From: Ignavibacteriota bacterium
Lineage (GTDB): Bacteria > Bacteroidota > Ignavibacteria > UBA10030
NCBI GenBank assembly: GCA_022616555.1
Contig: JAKEEG010000038.1
Coordinates: forward strand, 1 to 56,257
Length of the DNA: 56,257 nucleotides
Direction: 5' to 3'
Numbering within the stretch: position 1 is the first letter of the stretch; each line of letters opens with the position of its first letter. Positions 41,390 to 50,198 of the stretch are shown piece by piece. Position numbers and translations under genes: made by a program. The notes below the pieces were generated by a model. It was not told the DNA's origin. It saw only the letters and a program-made list of their open reading frames with translations, and searched no databases.

Positions 41390-41986
41390 ATGAAAATTAT
41401 TATTTCTTCAACATTGTTAATTTTAAGTTCGACTGCGTTTTCGCAGAAAGGAAATGACATGAGTCAGCTTGAACAAGCAACATTTGGCGCTGGATGTTTT
41501 TGGTGCGTCGAAGCAGTCTTTGAGCGATTGGAGGGAGTCAAATCGGTTGTCGCGGGATACACCGGCGGCGCGAAAGCCAACCCAACGTATGAAGAAGTGT
41601 GCACAGGGAAAACCGGGCACGCCGAAGTTGCCCAAATTACGTACGACCCTTCCCTCATCAAATTTGAAACATTGCTCGAGTGGTTCTGGAAGAGTCATGA
41701 TCCGACAACCTTAAACCGACAGGGCGCCGACGTCGGAACGCAATACCGCTCGGCGATTTTCTACCACGATGAGAATCAGAAAGCAATCGCAGAGAAGTCA
41801 AAATCCACCGCGCAAGCAATGTTCGGCGATCTGATTGTGACGGAAATACAAGCTCTCTCAAAATTCTACGCGGCTGAAAATTATCATCAAGATTATTATA
41901 AGAACAATCAGAATGCGCCTTACTGCACGTTTGTTATTAAACCCAAACTCAAAAAGTTAAAGCTCGATGGTGTAGAAGCTCACTAA
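41390..41986 (+). CDS. msrA: Peptide-methionine (S)-S-oxide reductase MsrA
   Basis: A 198-residue MsrA, which reduces the S epimer of methionine sulfoxide in damaged proteins. GCFWC (35-39) carries the catalytic Cys36. GYTGGAKANPTYEEVCTGKTGHAEVAQ and QYRSAIFYHDENQK are typical. The start at 41390 gives a signal peptide (SSTAFS) and so a periplasmic enzyme. An internal ATG at 41459 has an ideal AAAGGA site and would give a cytosolic form, so both may be made. It is followed by another antioxidant enzyme gene. Confidence 0.94.
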   Translation: MKIIISSTLLILSSTAFSQKGNDMSQLEQATFGAGCFWCVEAVFERLEGVKSVVAGYTGGAKANPTYEEVCTGKTGHAEVAQITYDPSLIKFETLLEWFWKSHDPTTLNRQGADVGTQYRSAIFYHDENQKAIAEKSKSTAQAMFGDLIVTEIQALSKFYAAENYHQDYYKNNQNAPYCTFVIKPKLKKLKLDGVEAH

Positions 41987-42008
41987 AATTAAAATCTGAG
42001 GCAAACTC

Positions 42009-42551
42009 ATGAATCGAATTCTACTCATTCTTCTCATTGTTGTCATCCCTACACTTCTCTTCGCACAAATGCAGCACAATCATCCGATGAGTGCTCGGAA
42101 GGTCACGAAGGCGATTGCCGTGTTGCATCCCACAAAGGACAAGAACGTGCACGGCTGGGTGACGTTTGAAGCGGTCGAAAAAGGTGTTCGTGTTGTCGCG
42201 GAAATTACGGGACTTACCCCCGGCAAGCACGGGTTCCATATTCATGAGTTCGGCGATTGCAGTTCGGATGATGGAACAACCGTCGGCGGACATTATAATC
42301 CTATGACCATGCCGCATAGTGCACCGATGAGCGACAAGCGCCACATCGGGGACCTTGGCAATATCGAAGCTAATCAGGAGGGCGTAGCAAAACTCGATTA
42401 CGTTGATTCGAAACTCGCGTTCGAAGGGGAGGCGTCCATTATCGGCAGAGGCGTCATCGTCCACGAGAAAGAGGACGACCTGAAAACCCAGCCTACGGGC
42501 GATGCAGGCGGCCGCCTTGCGTGCGGAGTCATCGGCGTGGCAAAGAAATAG
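42009..42551 (+). CDS. sodC: Superoxide dismutase [Cu-Zn], exported
   Basis: A 180-residue periplasmic Cu,Zn superoxide dismutase with a signal peptide (1-20). All ligands are visible: His77, His79, His95 and His152 for copper, and His95, His103, His112 and Asp115 for zinc. The disulfide pair is Cys84 and Cys172. The active-site arginine is in GGRLACGVIG. It removes superoxide in the envelope. It starts 22 bases after msrA and probably shares its transcript. Confidence 0.96.
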   Translation: MNRILLILLIVVIPTLLFAQMQHNHPMSARKVTKAIAVLHPTKDKNVHGWVTFEAVEKGVRVVAEITGLTPGKHGFHIHEFGDCSSDDGTTVGGHYNPMTMPHSAPMSDKRHIGDLGNIEANQEGVAKLDYVDSKLAFEGEASIIGRGVIVHEKEDDLKTQPTGDAGGRLACGVIGVAKK

Positions 42552-42590
42552 CGTAAAATAGCCTTCGTAAAGTGATGAATGACAATCCCG

Positions 42591-42619
42591 TTGCAGTTCA
42601 TGCGAATTTTGGTTATCTT
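42591..42619 (+). promoter_or_regulatory. Predicted sigma-70 promoter for rpmE
   Basis: TTGCAG (42591-42596) and TATCTT (42614-42619), 17 bases apart, 36 bases before the ATG. Confidence 0.5.
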
Positions 42620-42654
42620 AGTCGCAATAAAGTTGTGAAACACAGGAGGTTTTG

Positions 42655-42885
42655 ATGAAAGAGGGAATTCACCCGCAGTACAAAAAGGCGATGGTCACGT
42701 GCGTGTGCGGTAATACGTTTGAAACCCGCTCCACACGCGGCGATCTGCACATTGAAATTTGTTCAAACTGTCACCCGTTTTACACGGGCAAACAGAAATT
42801 AGTCGATTCCGCCGGACGCGTGGAACGATTCAACAAGAAATACGCGAAAAAGACCAGCGAGAGTGCCGCGCCGGCAAACGCGTAG
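42655..42885 (+). CDS. rpmE: 50S ribosomal protein L31
   Basis: A 76-residue zinc-binding (C+) form of L31. The four cysteines are at 16, 18, 36 and 39 (CVC and CSNC), with HPFYTGKQK afterwards. ATG 42655 is chosen: it follows AGGAGG by 6 bases, whereas a TTG three bases earlier does not improve the fit. A terminator follows. The zinc-free paralogue used in low zinc is not in this window. Confidence 0.96.
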   Translation: MKEGIHPQYKKAMVTCVCGNTFETRSTRGDLHIEICSNCHPFYTGKQKLVDSAGRVERFNKKYAKKTSESAAPANA

Positions 42886-42909
42886 TGTTCTTCCGTTATA
42901 ATGTGAAGA

Positions 42910-42943
42910 GCGGAATGTATCGTCATGCATTCCGCTTTTTTTT
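42910..42943 (+). terminator. Terminator after rpmE
   Basis: GCGGAATG (42910-42917) pairs with CATTCCGC (42928-42935), followed by eight T. Confidence 0.9.
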
Positions 42944-42969
42944 ATGCTGTACTCTAGTACCCTGTAATT

Positions 42970-44241
42970 ATGCCTGCACTCATCTGCGTTTTCGAAGACA
43001 CGCATTACGAGCAGCTCTTGCCGCTTGTGTATACGCGGCCAGTCTATAAATTGCGGTGCGGCATCTCGTCGCTTCAGGAAAAAATCGCCCGCCGTTACCC
43101 CAAAGCTCCCATTTCGCTGCATTGCCGTCCTTACCTTGCAGAATGCTGGCAGTTAAGGAACCCCAAAACACAGTACAATGAGATTTCCGGCAACGAATGC
43201 TTGCTCATTAACGGCAGAGTGATTGCGCACGCAGGATTTGAAAAGCTCGTGCCGCTAAAATCCACTGGTGACATCGTCTATGTAAATGGGGACTCGATTG
43301 TTGCCGTGCATCTCAGCGGAGAGAATCTGAAACGGTTACAAAGTCAAGTGCACAGACCGCTGTCTGTGGCGGATTTCGATTGGGTTCCAAAGCGTGAAGT
43401 CGAGGCGGAAATGGTTTCCTACCCATGGGATGTTGTCCATCGAAATGGGAAGGAGATCGAACGGGATTTCTCGGATATGACGAAAGGGCGCAAGGGAAAG
43501 AGCATAAAAGGGAAAATCCATAAAAGTGCCCAACTGCTTAATAAGTCGAACATCTTTATTGATGAAGGAACAATTGTCAAACCCAACGTCGTGATTGATG
43601 CGGAAGAAGGTCCGGTGTATATTGGCAAGAATGTCAAAATATTTCCGCAAGCGACGTTGATCGGTCCTCTCTCTATTGGCGACGGGTCGTGGATCAAGGC
43701 CGGGGCGCAAATTTACGAAAACACGTCGATTGGTCCCAAGTGCAAAATTGGCGGCGAGGTGGAAGCGTCGATTTTCCATGGTTACTCAAACAAGCAGCAC
43801 TCGGGTTTCATCGGGCATTCGTACATCGGTGCGTGGGTGAATTTGGGAGCGGATACGAACAACAGTGACCTCAAAAACAATTACAGCAATGTGAAAGTGC
43901 AAATCGGTACCGAACAAATCGATACGGGGTTGCAATTTGTCGGTTTGACGATGGGCGACCACTCGAAGAGCTCCATTAATTCGATGTTCAATACCGGCGC
44001 TGTTGTCGGCGTGTCGAGCAATGTGTTCGGGAATGATTTTCCTCCGAAGTATGTGCCCTCGTTCTCGTGGGGTGCGGCGACGGAAAGCGCCAGCACGTAC
44101 AATGTTGACCGCGCCATCGATGTTGCCCGCCGTGTCATGGCTCGCCGCAAAGTCGAAATGACAAGCGCGGAAGAAAAGTTATTCAAAGCGATTTTTGATA
44201 TGACCTCCCCTGAGCGAAAACGCCGGGGTATGCAAGGATAA
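42970..44241 (+). CDS. Alternative GlmU-like putative sugar nucleotidyltransferase
   Basis: A 423-residue protein of the GlmU-like family of Bacteroidota and Chlorobi. The N-terminal half (FEDTHYEQLLPLVYTRPVYKLRCGISSLQEKI) is the degenerate form that lacks the usual GxGTRM pyrophosphorylase loop. The C-terminal half, about residues 190-370, is a left-handed beta-helix (IDEGTIVKPNVVIDAEEGPVYIGKNVKIFP...). It is thought to serve UDP-sugar or acetyl-amino-sugar synthesis for cell wall precursors, but its reaction is not proved. It ends 6 bases before rsmB. Confidence 0.88.
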   Translation: MPALICVFEDTHYEQLLPLVYTRPVYKLRCGISSLQEKIARRYPKAPISLHCRPYLAECWQLRNPKTQYNEISGNECLLINGRVIAHAGFEKLVPLKSTGDIVYVNGDSIVAVHLSGENLKRLQSQVHRPLSVADFDWVPKREVEAEMVSYPWDVVHRNGKEIERDFSDMTKGRKGKSIKGKIHKSAQLLNKSNIFIDEGTIVKPNVVIDAEEGPVYIGKNVKIFPQATLIGPLSIGDGSWIKAGAQIYENTSIGPKCKIGGEVEASIFHGYSNKQHSGFIGHSYIGAWVNLGADTNNSDLKNNYSNVKVQIGTEQIDTGLQFVGLTMGDHSKSSINSMFNTGAVVGVSSNVFGNDFPPKYVPSFSWGAATESASTYNVDRAIDVARRVMARRKVEMTSAEEKLFKAIFDMTSPERKRRGMQG

Positions 44242-44247
44242 ACCTAT

Positions 44248-45606
44248 ATGTCGGAAACTGCTGTAATCGAAAATTTATACGCTGGACCCCGCGGCACCGC
44301 GGTGAAAATCCTCAACCGCGTTGAGCGCTCCGATTCGTATCTCGACCGGCTTGTGGACTCGGAGCTGCGTTCAGCAGAGATGAACGAGCTCGATAAAAGC
44401 CTGATGGTGGAGATTGTCACCGGCGTTATTCGCTGGCGCAACAAAATTGACTGGATTTTAACGGGCTTCTTTCACGGTAATTTTACGAAGGCGGAAACAA
44501 ATATCCGCAACACACTTCGCGTTGCCGCATACCAGATAATGTTTTTGGACCGTGTGCCGCATTCTGCCGCTGTGAACGAGGCGGTGGAATTTATCAAACG
44601 CCTCCGCGGTCAAAAAGTAGGGGACCTCGTGAATGCGGTATTGCGCAACATCGTGCGGAACGTCGAGAACCTCCGTTACCCCGACCCGAATGAAGATAAA
44701 ATCCAATACCTCTCGGTCATCGAATCTCATCCGTACTGGATGGTGCGGCGATGGGTAGAACGCTTCGGTTACGACGATGCGAAACAATTGCTTGATGCCA
44801 ACAATCAGCGCCCCGATTTAACGCTTCGTATTAACCGCCTCAAGATGGATTTCAATTATTTTCTGAGCATTCTGGAACAGCATCAAATACAATGCTCCCG
44901 TTCGAGCTACATGGATTATTTCGTGAAGGTCCGACACATGGCGGATATCGGAAGCTCGGATTTATTTAAGCAGGGATTTTTCTCGATTCAAGATGAAAGC
45001 GCCGGCTTGCCTGTGTTATTGCTCGACCCGAAGCCCGGCGACCGTGTGCTCGACCTCTGCGCCGCCCCCGGCGGCAAAACGACGTTCATCGGCGAACTCA
45101 TGAAGAACGTCGGAGAGATTGTCGCCATCGACCGTTACGAGAACAGGCTGAATTTGGTAAAAACTGCCTGCCAGCGGCAGGGTATTGTCAACGTGCATCT
45201 CGTTGTTGCCGATTCATCGGTTCTTCAAACAGCACAAGCGGATCGGGTTTTGCTCGATGCGCCATGCTCGGGGCTCGGCGTGTTATGCAAGAAGCCGGAC
45301 GCGAAATGGAAACGCGATCCGAGGGATTTCGAAAACCTCGTTCGCATTCAGAATGATATTTTTGAGAACGCAGCGAACCTCGTGAAGCCGGGCGGCGTGC
45401 TGGTGTACAGCACTTGCACTACCGAGCCGGAAGAAAATATTAGCGTTGTGCGCGGTTTTCTCTCGAGGCACCCTGAGTTTTCAATCGAGTCCGCACAAGA
45501 GTTCGTCAACCCGGCGCTGGTACACCCGGACGGGTACGTTGAAACGTTTCGTCATAAGCATGGAATGGATGGCTCGTTTGCAGTAAGGTTGAAAAAGTCA
45601 TTGTAA
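44248..45606 (+). CDS. rsmB: 16S rRNA m5C967 methyltransferase RsmB
   Basis: A 452-residue RNA methyltransferase with an N-terminal NusB-like RNA-binding domain (about 15-150) and a C-terminal Rossmann methyltransferase. SAM-binding motif VLDLCAAPGGKTTFIGELM, and the two catalytic cysteines in LDAPCSGLGV and VYSTCTTEPEEN, are present. It methylates cytosine 967 of 16S rRNA (E. coli numbering). It follows the GlmU-like gene closely. Confidence 0.96.
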   Translation: MSETAVIENLYAGPRGTAVKILNRVERSDSYLDRLVDSELRSAEMNELDKSLMVEIVTGVIRWRNKIDWILTGFFHGNFTKAETNIRNTLRVAAYQIMFLDRVPHSAAVNEAVEFIKRLRGQKVGDLVNAVLRNIVRNVENLRYPDPNEDKIQYLSVIESHPYWMVRRWVERFGYDDAKQLLDANNQRPDLTLRINRLKMDFNYFLSILEQHQIQCSRSSYMDYFVKVRHMADIGSSDLFKQGFFSIQDESAGLPVLLLDPKPGDRVLDLCAAPGGKTTFIGELMKNVGEIVAIDRYENRLNLVKTACQRQGIVNVHLVVADSSVLQTAQADRVLLDAPCSGLGVLCKKPDAKWKRDPRDFENLVRIQNDIFENAANLVKPGGVLVYSTCTTEPEENISVVRGFLSRHPEFSIESAQEFVNPALVHPDGYVETFRHKHGMDGSFAVRLKKSL

Positions 45607-45631
45607 GCCCTTCCGAAAGGCATTGTTCTTT

Positions 45632-45660
45632 TTGTATTCCTTCCGTTTTCTCAGTATATT
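45632..45660 (+). promoter_or_regulatory. Predicted sigma-70 promoter for the DUF1028 gene
   Basis: TTGTAT (45632-45637) and TATATT (45655-45660), 17 bases apart. Confidence 0.6.
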
Positions 45661-45752
45661 TTGCTCGTTCTGCGGAGATTGCTCGCCGACTGTCTTATCA
45701 CTCGTCGTATTTCAGGGAGCTGTAACTGATAAGAATAACCAAGGAGGGGAAG

Positions 45753-46775
45753 ATGAAAGCAACTAAAGCATTTTTGGCGTTGACGTGTTTTGTTGTCGTT
45801 TTCCTGCTGGCGTCTTCTTCGTCATCCGACTCCTGCGATACGCTTGTTGCGACATTTTCCATTGTTGCAGTTGATATGGACAATGGCGATGTCGGCGTTG
45901 CGGTGCAGTCGAAATTTCCAAACGTGCGCCCCGTGGTGCCGTGGGCGGAAGCTGGTGTCGGCGCAGTGGCGACGCAATCGTTTGTGAACGTCTCCTACGG
46001 CTCGAAAGGATTGACCCTGATGCGAAATGGCGCGACTGCTGAGGAGGCGTTGCGGATCTTAGTTGCAAACGATAGCGCGCGTGAAGTTCGCCAAGCGGGC
46101 ATCGTCGATATGAAAGGCAATACCGCGAGCTGGACTGGCAAGGAGTGCTTCGATTGGGCTGGAGGTATGACAGGAACAACATCCGGTGGAAAAGGGCAAC
46201 TGATTACAGGCAAAGGCTTTGCTGCTCAGGGAAATATCCTTGTCGGCAAGGAAACCGTCGAGGCGATGGCAAGGACGTTTGAGACAACGAAAGGCTCACT
46301 CGCCGATAGGCTCGTTGCCGCATTGCTTGCTGGCGGTAAAGCCGGCGGTGACCGTCGCGGTGAACAGTCCGCTGCGCTGCTTGTCAAGCGCGCCGGTGCT
46401 GGCTATGACGGCACGACTGATGACTATATCGACATCAGTGTGTATGACCACCCGACTCCGCTTAAAGAGCTTGAGCGGTTATACAATCTGCACAAGTTAT
46501 TCTTTTTCCGTTCAGATCCCAAAAACTTGGTGAAGATTGACGCAACATTATGTAGGGAACTCCAAGAAATACTGAGCAATAAAGCATATAAGGGTTTCAC
46601 ATTTTACACTGGCCAGGTCAATGGACAATTCGATCAAGCGACGAGTAAAGCCTTGCAGGATTTTATGGGTTGGGAAAATTATGATGTCCGCATTCGTCAG
46701 GATGATATGATCGATAAGGAAGTGCTGGCGGACATCAGGAACAATTACGCAAACTGGAAAAAAACGAAAAAGTAA
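45753..46775 (+). CDS. Exported DUF1028 family protein
   Basis: A 340-residue protein with a signal peptide and a following Ser-rich stretch. Residues ~25-235 match DUF1028, which has an Ntn-hydrolase-like fold: TFSIVAVDMDNGDVGVAVQSKFPNVRPVVPWAEAGVGAVATQSFVNVSYG. The last ~90 residues (TFYTGQVNGQFDQATSKALQDFMGWENYDVR) resemble the peptidoglycan-binding module often attached to DUF1028. It may be an envelope amidase-like protein. Strong AAGGAGGGG site. It ends 2 bases before kbl, so the two are probably cotranscribed. Confidence 0.88.
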   Translation: MKATKAFLALTCFVVVFLLASSSSSDSCDTLVATFSIVAVDMDNGDVGVAVQSKFPNVRPVVPWAEAGVGAVATQSFVNVSYGSKGLTLMRNGATAEEALRILVANDSAREVRQAGIVDMKGNTASWTGKECFDWAGGMTGTTSGGKGQLITGKGFAAQGNILVGKETVEAMARTFETTKGSLADRLVAALLAGGKAGGDRRGEQSAALLVKRAGAGYDGTTDDYIDISVYDHPTPLKELERLYNLHKLFFFRSDPKNLVKIDATLCRELQEILSNKAYKGFTFYTGQVNGQFDQATSKALQDFMGWENYDVRIRQDDMIDKEVLADIRNNYANWKKTKK

Positions 46776-46777
46776 CC

Positions 46778-47998
46778 ATGAGCACTGAACTTCAGCAGCT
46801 GCTTTCTTCCGAGCTTGCCCGGATGGAGGAATCGCAAACTTATAAGTACGAAACCGAGCTGCAATCCGCGCAGGATGGTGTAGTAAAAGTGAACGGCAAG
46901 GAAGTCGTAATGCTCGCTTCCAATAACTACTTGGGTATGTCGAACCACCCAAAGGTGCGGCAGGCGGCAATCTCGGGAATCAAAAAATACGGCTACGGTG
47001 TAGCCTCTGCGCGATTTCTGTGCGGAACGCAAACGATTCATCGCGACCTTGAGAAGAAAATCTCGAAATTCCTCAAAACACAGGATACCATTCTGTTCTC
47101 GTCCACATTTGCCGCGAACGTGGGGTTTTTCTCCGCGTTAACAAACGAAAAGCTCGGCATGGAGAATTATAAGGACGTTATTTACAGCGACAAGCTAAAT
47201 CATGCAAGTATTATCGACGGTCAACGTTTGTGCAGGGCAGAAGTAACGGATAAAAAAATCTATAATCATAATGATGTCGCTCATCTTGAACAGCAGCTGA
47301 AAGAAGATGAAGGCAAAGACTACCGTCTGCGGATTATTGCGACGGATGGTGTGTTCAGTATGGAGGGCGACCAAGCCCCGCTGAGCAAGTTGGTCGACCT
47401 CGCACAACGCTACAAGGCGATTCTCTTTGTCGATGATGCGCACGGCATTGGCGTGGTAGGAAAATCCGGCCGTGGTGTTGCAGAAGAGCAAGGCGTGTTA
47501 GGGAGAATTGATGCGCTGGTTGGGACGCTCGGCAAAGCCATCGGCGGTGCGGCTGGCGGGTACGTCAGCGGGTCGAAAGAACTCATCGGCTACCTTCGCC
47601 AAAAAGCGCGCACGTATATTTTTTCCAATTCGCTGCCGCCTTCGGTGGTGACGGCAACGAGCGCGGCATTCGACCTGCTGATGAAAGACCGCTCGCTTGT
47701 TAAGTGCCTGCATGATAATACCGCGTATTTCCGCAAGGAAATAAAGCGGCTGGGTTTCACCATCATCGAAGGCTCGCATCCGATCGTGCCGGTGATGCTT
47801 GGAGAAGCTTCCGTCGCACAGCAAATGAGTGCGAATCTGTTGAAAGCCGGCGTGTACGTAAAGGGGCTGTGGTTCCCTGTTGTTCCGCGAGGTGAAGCCC
47901 GTTTGCGCGTACAGATTTCTGCGGCGCATGCGCGTAAGGACCTTGACCGCGCTCTCGGTGCGTTTGAAAAAGTCGGCAAGGCTATGAAAGTAATATAA
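46778..47998 (+). CDS. kbl: 2-amino-3-ketobutyrate CoA ligase (glycine C-acetyltransferase)
   Basis: A 406-residue PLP enzyme of the alpha-oxoamine synthase family. It would split 2-amino-3-oxobutyrate with CoA to glycine and acetyl-CoA. Motifs: NNYLGMSNHPKV, CGTQTIHRDLE, SDKLNHASIIDG, DDAHGIGVVGKSGRG, and the PLP lysine in TLGKAIGGAAGGYVSG. VPRGEARLRVQISAAH near the end matches Kbl better than BioF. The next gene encodes the threonine dehydrogenase that makes its substrate. Confidence 0.93.
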   Translation: MSTELQQLLSSELARMEESQTYKYETELQSAQDGVVKVNGKEVVMLASNNYLGMSNHPKVRQAAISGIKKYGYGVASARFLCGTQTIHRDLEKKISKFLKTQDTILFSSTFAANVGFFSALTNEKLGMENYKDVIYSDKLNHASIIDGQRLCRAEVTDKKIYNHNDVAHLEQQLKEDEGKDYRLRIIATDGVFSMEGDQAPLSKLVDLAQRYKAILFVDDAHGIGVVGKSGRGVAEEQGVLGRIDALVGTLGKAIGGAAGGYVSGSKELIGYLRQKARTYIFSNSLPPSVVTATSAAFDLLMKDRSLVKCLHDNTAYFRKEIKRLGFTIIEGSHPIVPVMLGEASVAQQMSANLLKAGVYVKGLWFPVVPRGEARLRVQISAAHARKDLDRALGAFEKVGKAMKVI

Positions 47999-48018
47999 CC
48001 TGAAAGATACATTCCCCA

Positions 48019-49041
48019 ATGTCCACAAAAGCGGTTTTAATTTCGGGAGCGAACGGCGAGATTGGTCACGGCTTAATCACGCGCTTAAAGGAGCGCCAGC
48101 CGGATATCATTATCATCGCTCTCGATGTACATCCAATTGAAAAAGAACTGAAGCGACTATGCCACGAAACGATCGTCGGCGATATTCTCGACACGGTGAT
48201 GATCGATCGGCTGGCGGCGTTCTACGATTTCAGCACCATTTATCATCTCGCGGCAATTCTTTCGACGAAGGCTGAGCGCGAGCCAGTCTTAGGGCATCGC
48301 GTAAACGTTGACGGCACATTAAATTTGTTAGAGCTCGCTGCGCGACAGGCACGAGCAACCGGTGAACAGGTCAAGTTTTTGTTCCCTAGCTCTATCGCTG
48401 TGTATGGCTTGCCCGATGTCGCTACGAAATTGAAAGCAGGCAAAGTCAAGGAATCTGACTGGCTCCAGCCCCGCACGATGTATGGTGTGAACAAGCGGTA
48501 CTGTGAAGAGCTCGGCCGCTATTACGATCATTACTACCGGCAGATTGACCCGCAGCCTACGGCAGGTGGCGTGGACTTCCGGGCGATTCGCTTTCCCGGG
48601 CTCATCAGCGCGCATACATTGCCAACCAGCGGCACGAGCGATTACGGACCGGAGATGCTGCACTATGCAGCGCGGGGCGAAGTCTATGATTGCTTCGTGC
48701 CCGAAGGCGCCACGCTTCCGTTTATGACGATGACTGACGCCATCGAAGCCTTGTTGAGCCTCGAAGCCGCAGACGCTAACAAGCTTTCGCAACTTGTGTA
48801 TAACATCCGGGCATTCAGCGTGTCTGCAAAAGATTTTTATGACACTATTAAAAAAGCATTCCCGTTGGCAAAAGTAAATTTCGCTCCGGATGCTCTGCGA
48901 CAGAAAATTGTCGATAGCTGGCCTGCGGACGTCGATGACTCGCTCGCGACTGCGGAATGGGGTTGGCAACCAAAGTACGATTTTCGACGAGCGTTTGAGG
49001 AATATTTAATTCCCGCGGTCAAATCGCGGTACGCAAAATAA
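48019..49041 (+). CDS. tdh: L-threonine 3-dehydrogenase, NAD-dependent epimerase type
   Basis: A 340-residue short-chain dehydrogenase/epimerase-fold protein. NAD-binding GANGEIGHGL at the start, catalytic YGVNK (Tyr and Lys), and RFPGLISAHTLPTSGTSDYGPEML plus GEVYDCFVPEGATLPFM, which fit the GalE-like threonine dehydrogenases. It would oxidise L-threonine to 2-amino-3-ketobutyrate for the adjacent Kbl. Other epimerase functions cannot be excluded by sequence alone, but the pairing is strong support. Confidence 0.85.
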   Translation: MSTKAVLISGANGEIGHGLITRLKERQPDIIIIALDVHPIEKELKRLCHETIVGDILDTVMIDRLAAFYDFSTIYHLAAILSTKAEREPVLGHRVNVDGTLNLLELAARQARATGEQVKFLFPSSIAVYGLPDVATKLKAGKVKESDWLQPRTMYGVNKRYCEELGRYYDHYYRQIDPQPTAGGVDFRAIRFPGLISAHTLPTSGTSDYGPEMLHYAARGEVYDCFVPEGATLPFMTMTDAIEALLSLEAADANKLSQLVYNIRAFSVSAKDFYDTIKKAFPLAKVNFAPDALRQKIVDSWPADVDDSLATAEWGWQPKYDFRRAFEEYLIPAVKSRYAK

Positions 49042-49061
49042 GTTTTGAGGAGTCTGATGTA

Positions 49062-50186
49062 ATGGATGTTATCACAATAATCATTCTAGTCCTTGTCCTC
49101 GGCTTGCTGGTGTTTGTGCTCATGAAACTTACGGCGCGAAGTGGAGAGGGTCCAGACCAATCCGCAATGTTGATGCAGCAGCAGATCGATTCGTTTCGCA
49201 CTGAGGTTTCACAAAGTCTCAAGAACAACTCCGATGCACTTGCGACTTCTCTGAAGAATACACAAGACACGTTGTTGACAGTCGTGAACGACCTCCGCTC
49301 GAATGTTACACAACAACTGCAAAGCAGCTCAGGCCAAATGGACAAGCGCTTAGACAACGCTGCCGAGGTCATTCGGGATGTGAAAAAAGAGCTTGGTGAA
49401 TTGGGGAAAGCCACTCAGGAAATCAAAGAGCTTGGGCAGAGCGTTTCCAAATTGGAGGAAATGCTTCGCGCCCCTAAATTACGCGGTGGCTTAGGCGAAC
49501 TGCTGCTCGAGGATTTACTCAAGCAGGTGTTGCCCGTCAACGCGTACGACACACAATTCACCTTCAAGAATGGCCAGACAGTTGACGCCATTATTAACAC
49601 CGCGGGCGGTAAGGTTCCGGTTGACTCGAAATTTCCATTGGAGAATTTTCGGAAAATGGCAGAGGCAAAAACCGAGCAAGAGAAAAAAGCTGCGTATCGC
49701 TTGTTTGTTTCCGACGTCAAAAAGCATGTCGATGCCATTGCGCAAAAATATATTGTGCCGGATGAGGGCACGTTTGATTTCGCATTAATGTATATTCCCG
49801 CTGAGAATATCTATTATGAAACGATTATCAAAGATGAATCCTACGGCGACGAGAACGGCCTCTATGCGTATGCTGCGAACAAGCATGTCGTTCCGGTATC
49901 GCCGAACAGCTTCTACGCCCATCTGCGCGTGATTGCTCTGGGATTAAAAGGATTACAAATCGAGCGCAGCGCGAAGGAAATTACGCAGAATCTTAACCGT
50001 CTCGGCTCGGAGCTTCAACGTTTTTCCGACCTCTTTGAAACGCTTGGTTCTCATCTGAACAATGCCAAGAATAAATTCGACGAGGCTGATAAAAAGCTGA
50101 ACGCGTTTTCCGAGCGGCTGAAGAACGTTCAGTCTCTACCGGAGAGCGAGACCGGCAAGCAAATTGATGCGTTTTCGAAATCGTAA
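49062..50186 (+). CDS. rmuC: DNA recombination protein RmuC family
   Basis: A 374-residue RmuC protein. One N-terminal membrane helix (VITIIILVLVLGLLVFVLM), a coiled coil at about 35-130 (Gln/Ser/Lys-rich) and the conserved nuclease-like core with KLRGGLGELLLEDLLKQVLP, DAIINTAGGKVPVDSKFPLENF and VPVSPNSFYAHLRVIALGLKG. It is proposed to limit certain recombination events. Its neighbours are unrelated metabolic genes. It is shorter than the E. coli protein but similar to other short family members. Confidence 0.92.
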   Translation: MDVITIIILVLVLGLLVFVLMKLTARSGEGPDQSAMLMQQQIDSFRTEVSQSLKNNSDALATSLKNTQDTLLTVVNDLRSNVTQQLQSSSGQMDKRLDNAAEVIRDVKKELGELGKATQEIKELGQSVSKLEEMLRAPKLRGGLGELLLEDLLKQVLPVNAYDTQFTFKNGQTVDAIINTAGGKVPVDSKFPLENFRKMAEAKTEQEKKAAYRLFVSDVKKHVDAIAQKYIVPDEGTFDFALMYIPAENIYYETIIKDESYGDENGLYAYAANKHVVPVSPNSFYAHLRVIALGLKGLQIERSAKEITQNLNRLGSELQRFSDLFETLGSHLNNAKNKFDEADKKLNAFSERLKNVQSLPESETGKQIDAFSKS

Positions 50187-50198
50187 CTCAGGAAATCT

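Noticed and set aside
48328-48969. Minus-strand frame of 213 codons
   Set aside because: Antisense to the threonine dehydrogenase gene, which carries intact motifs.
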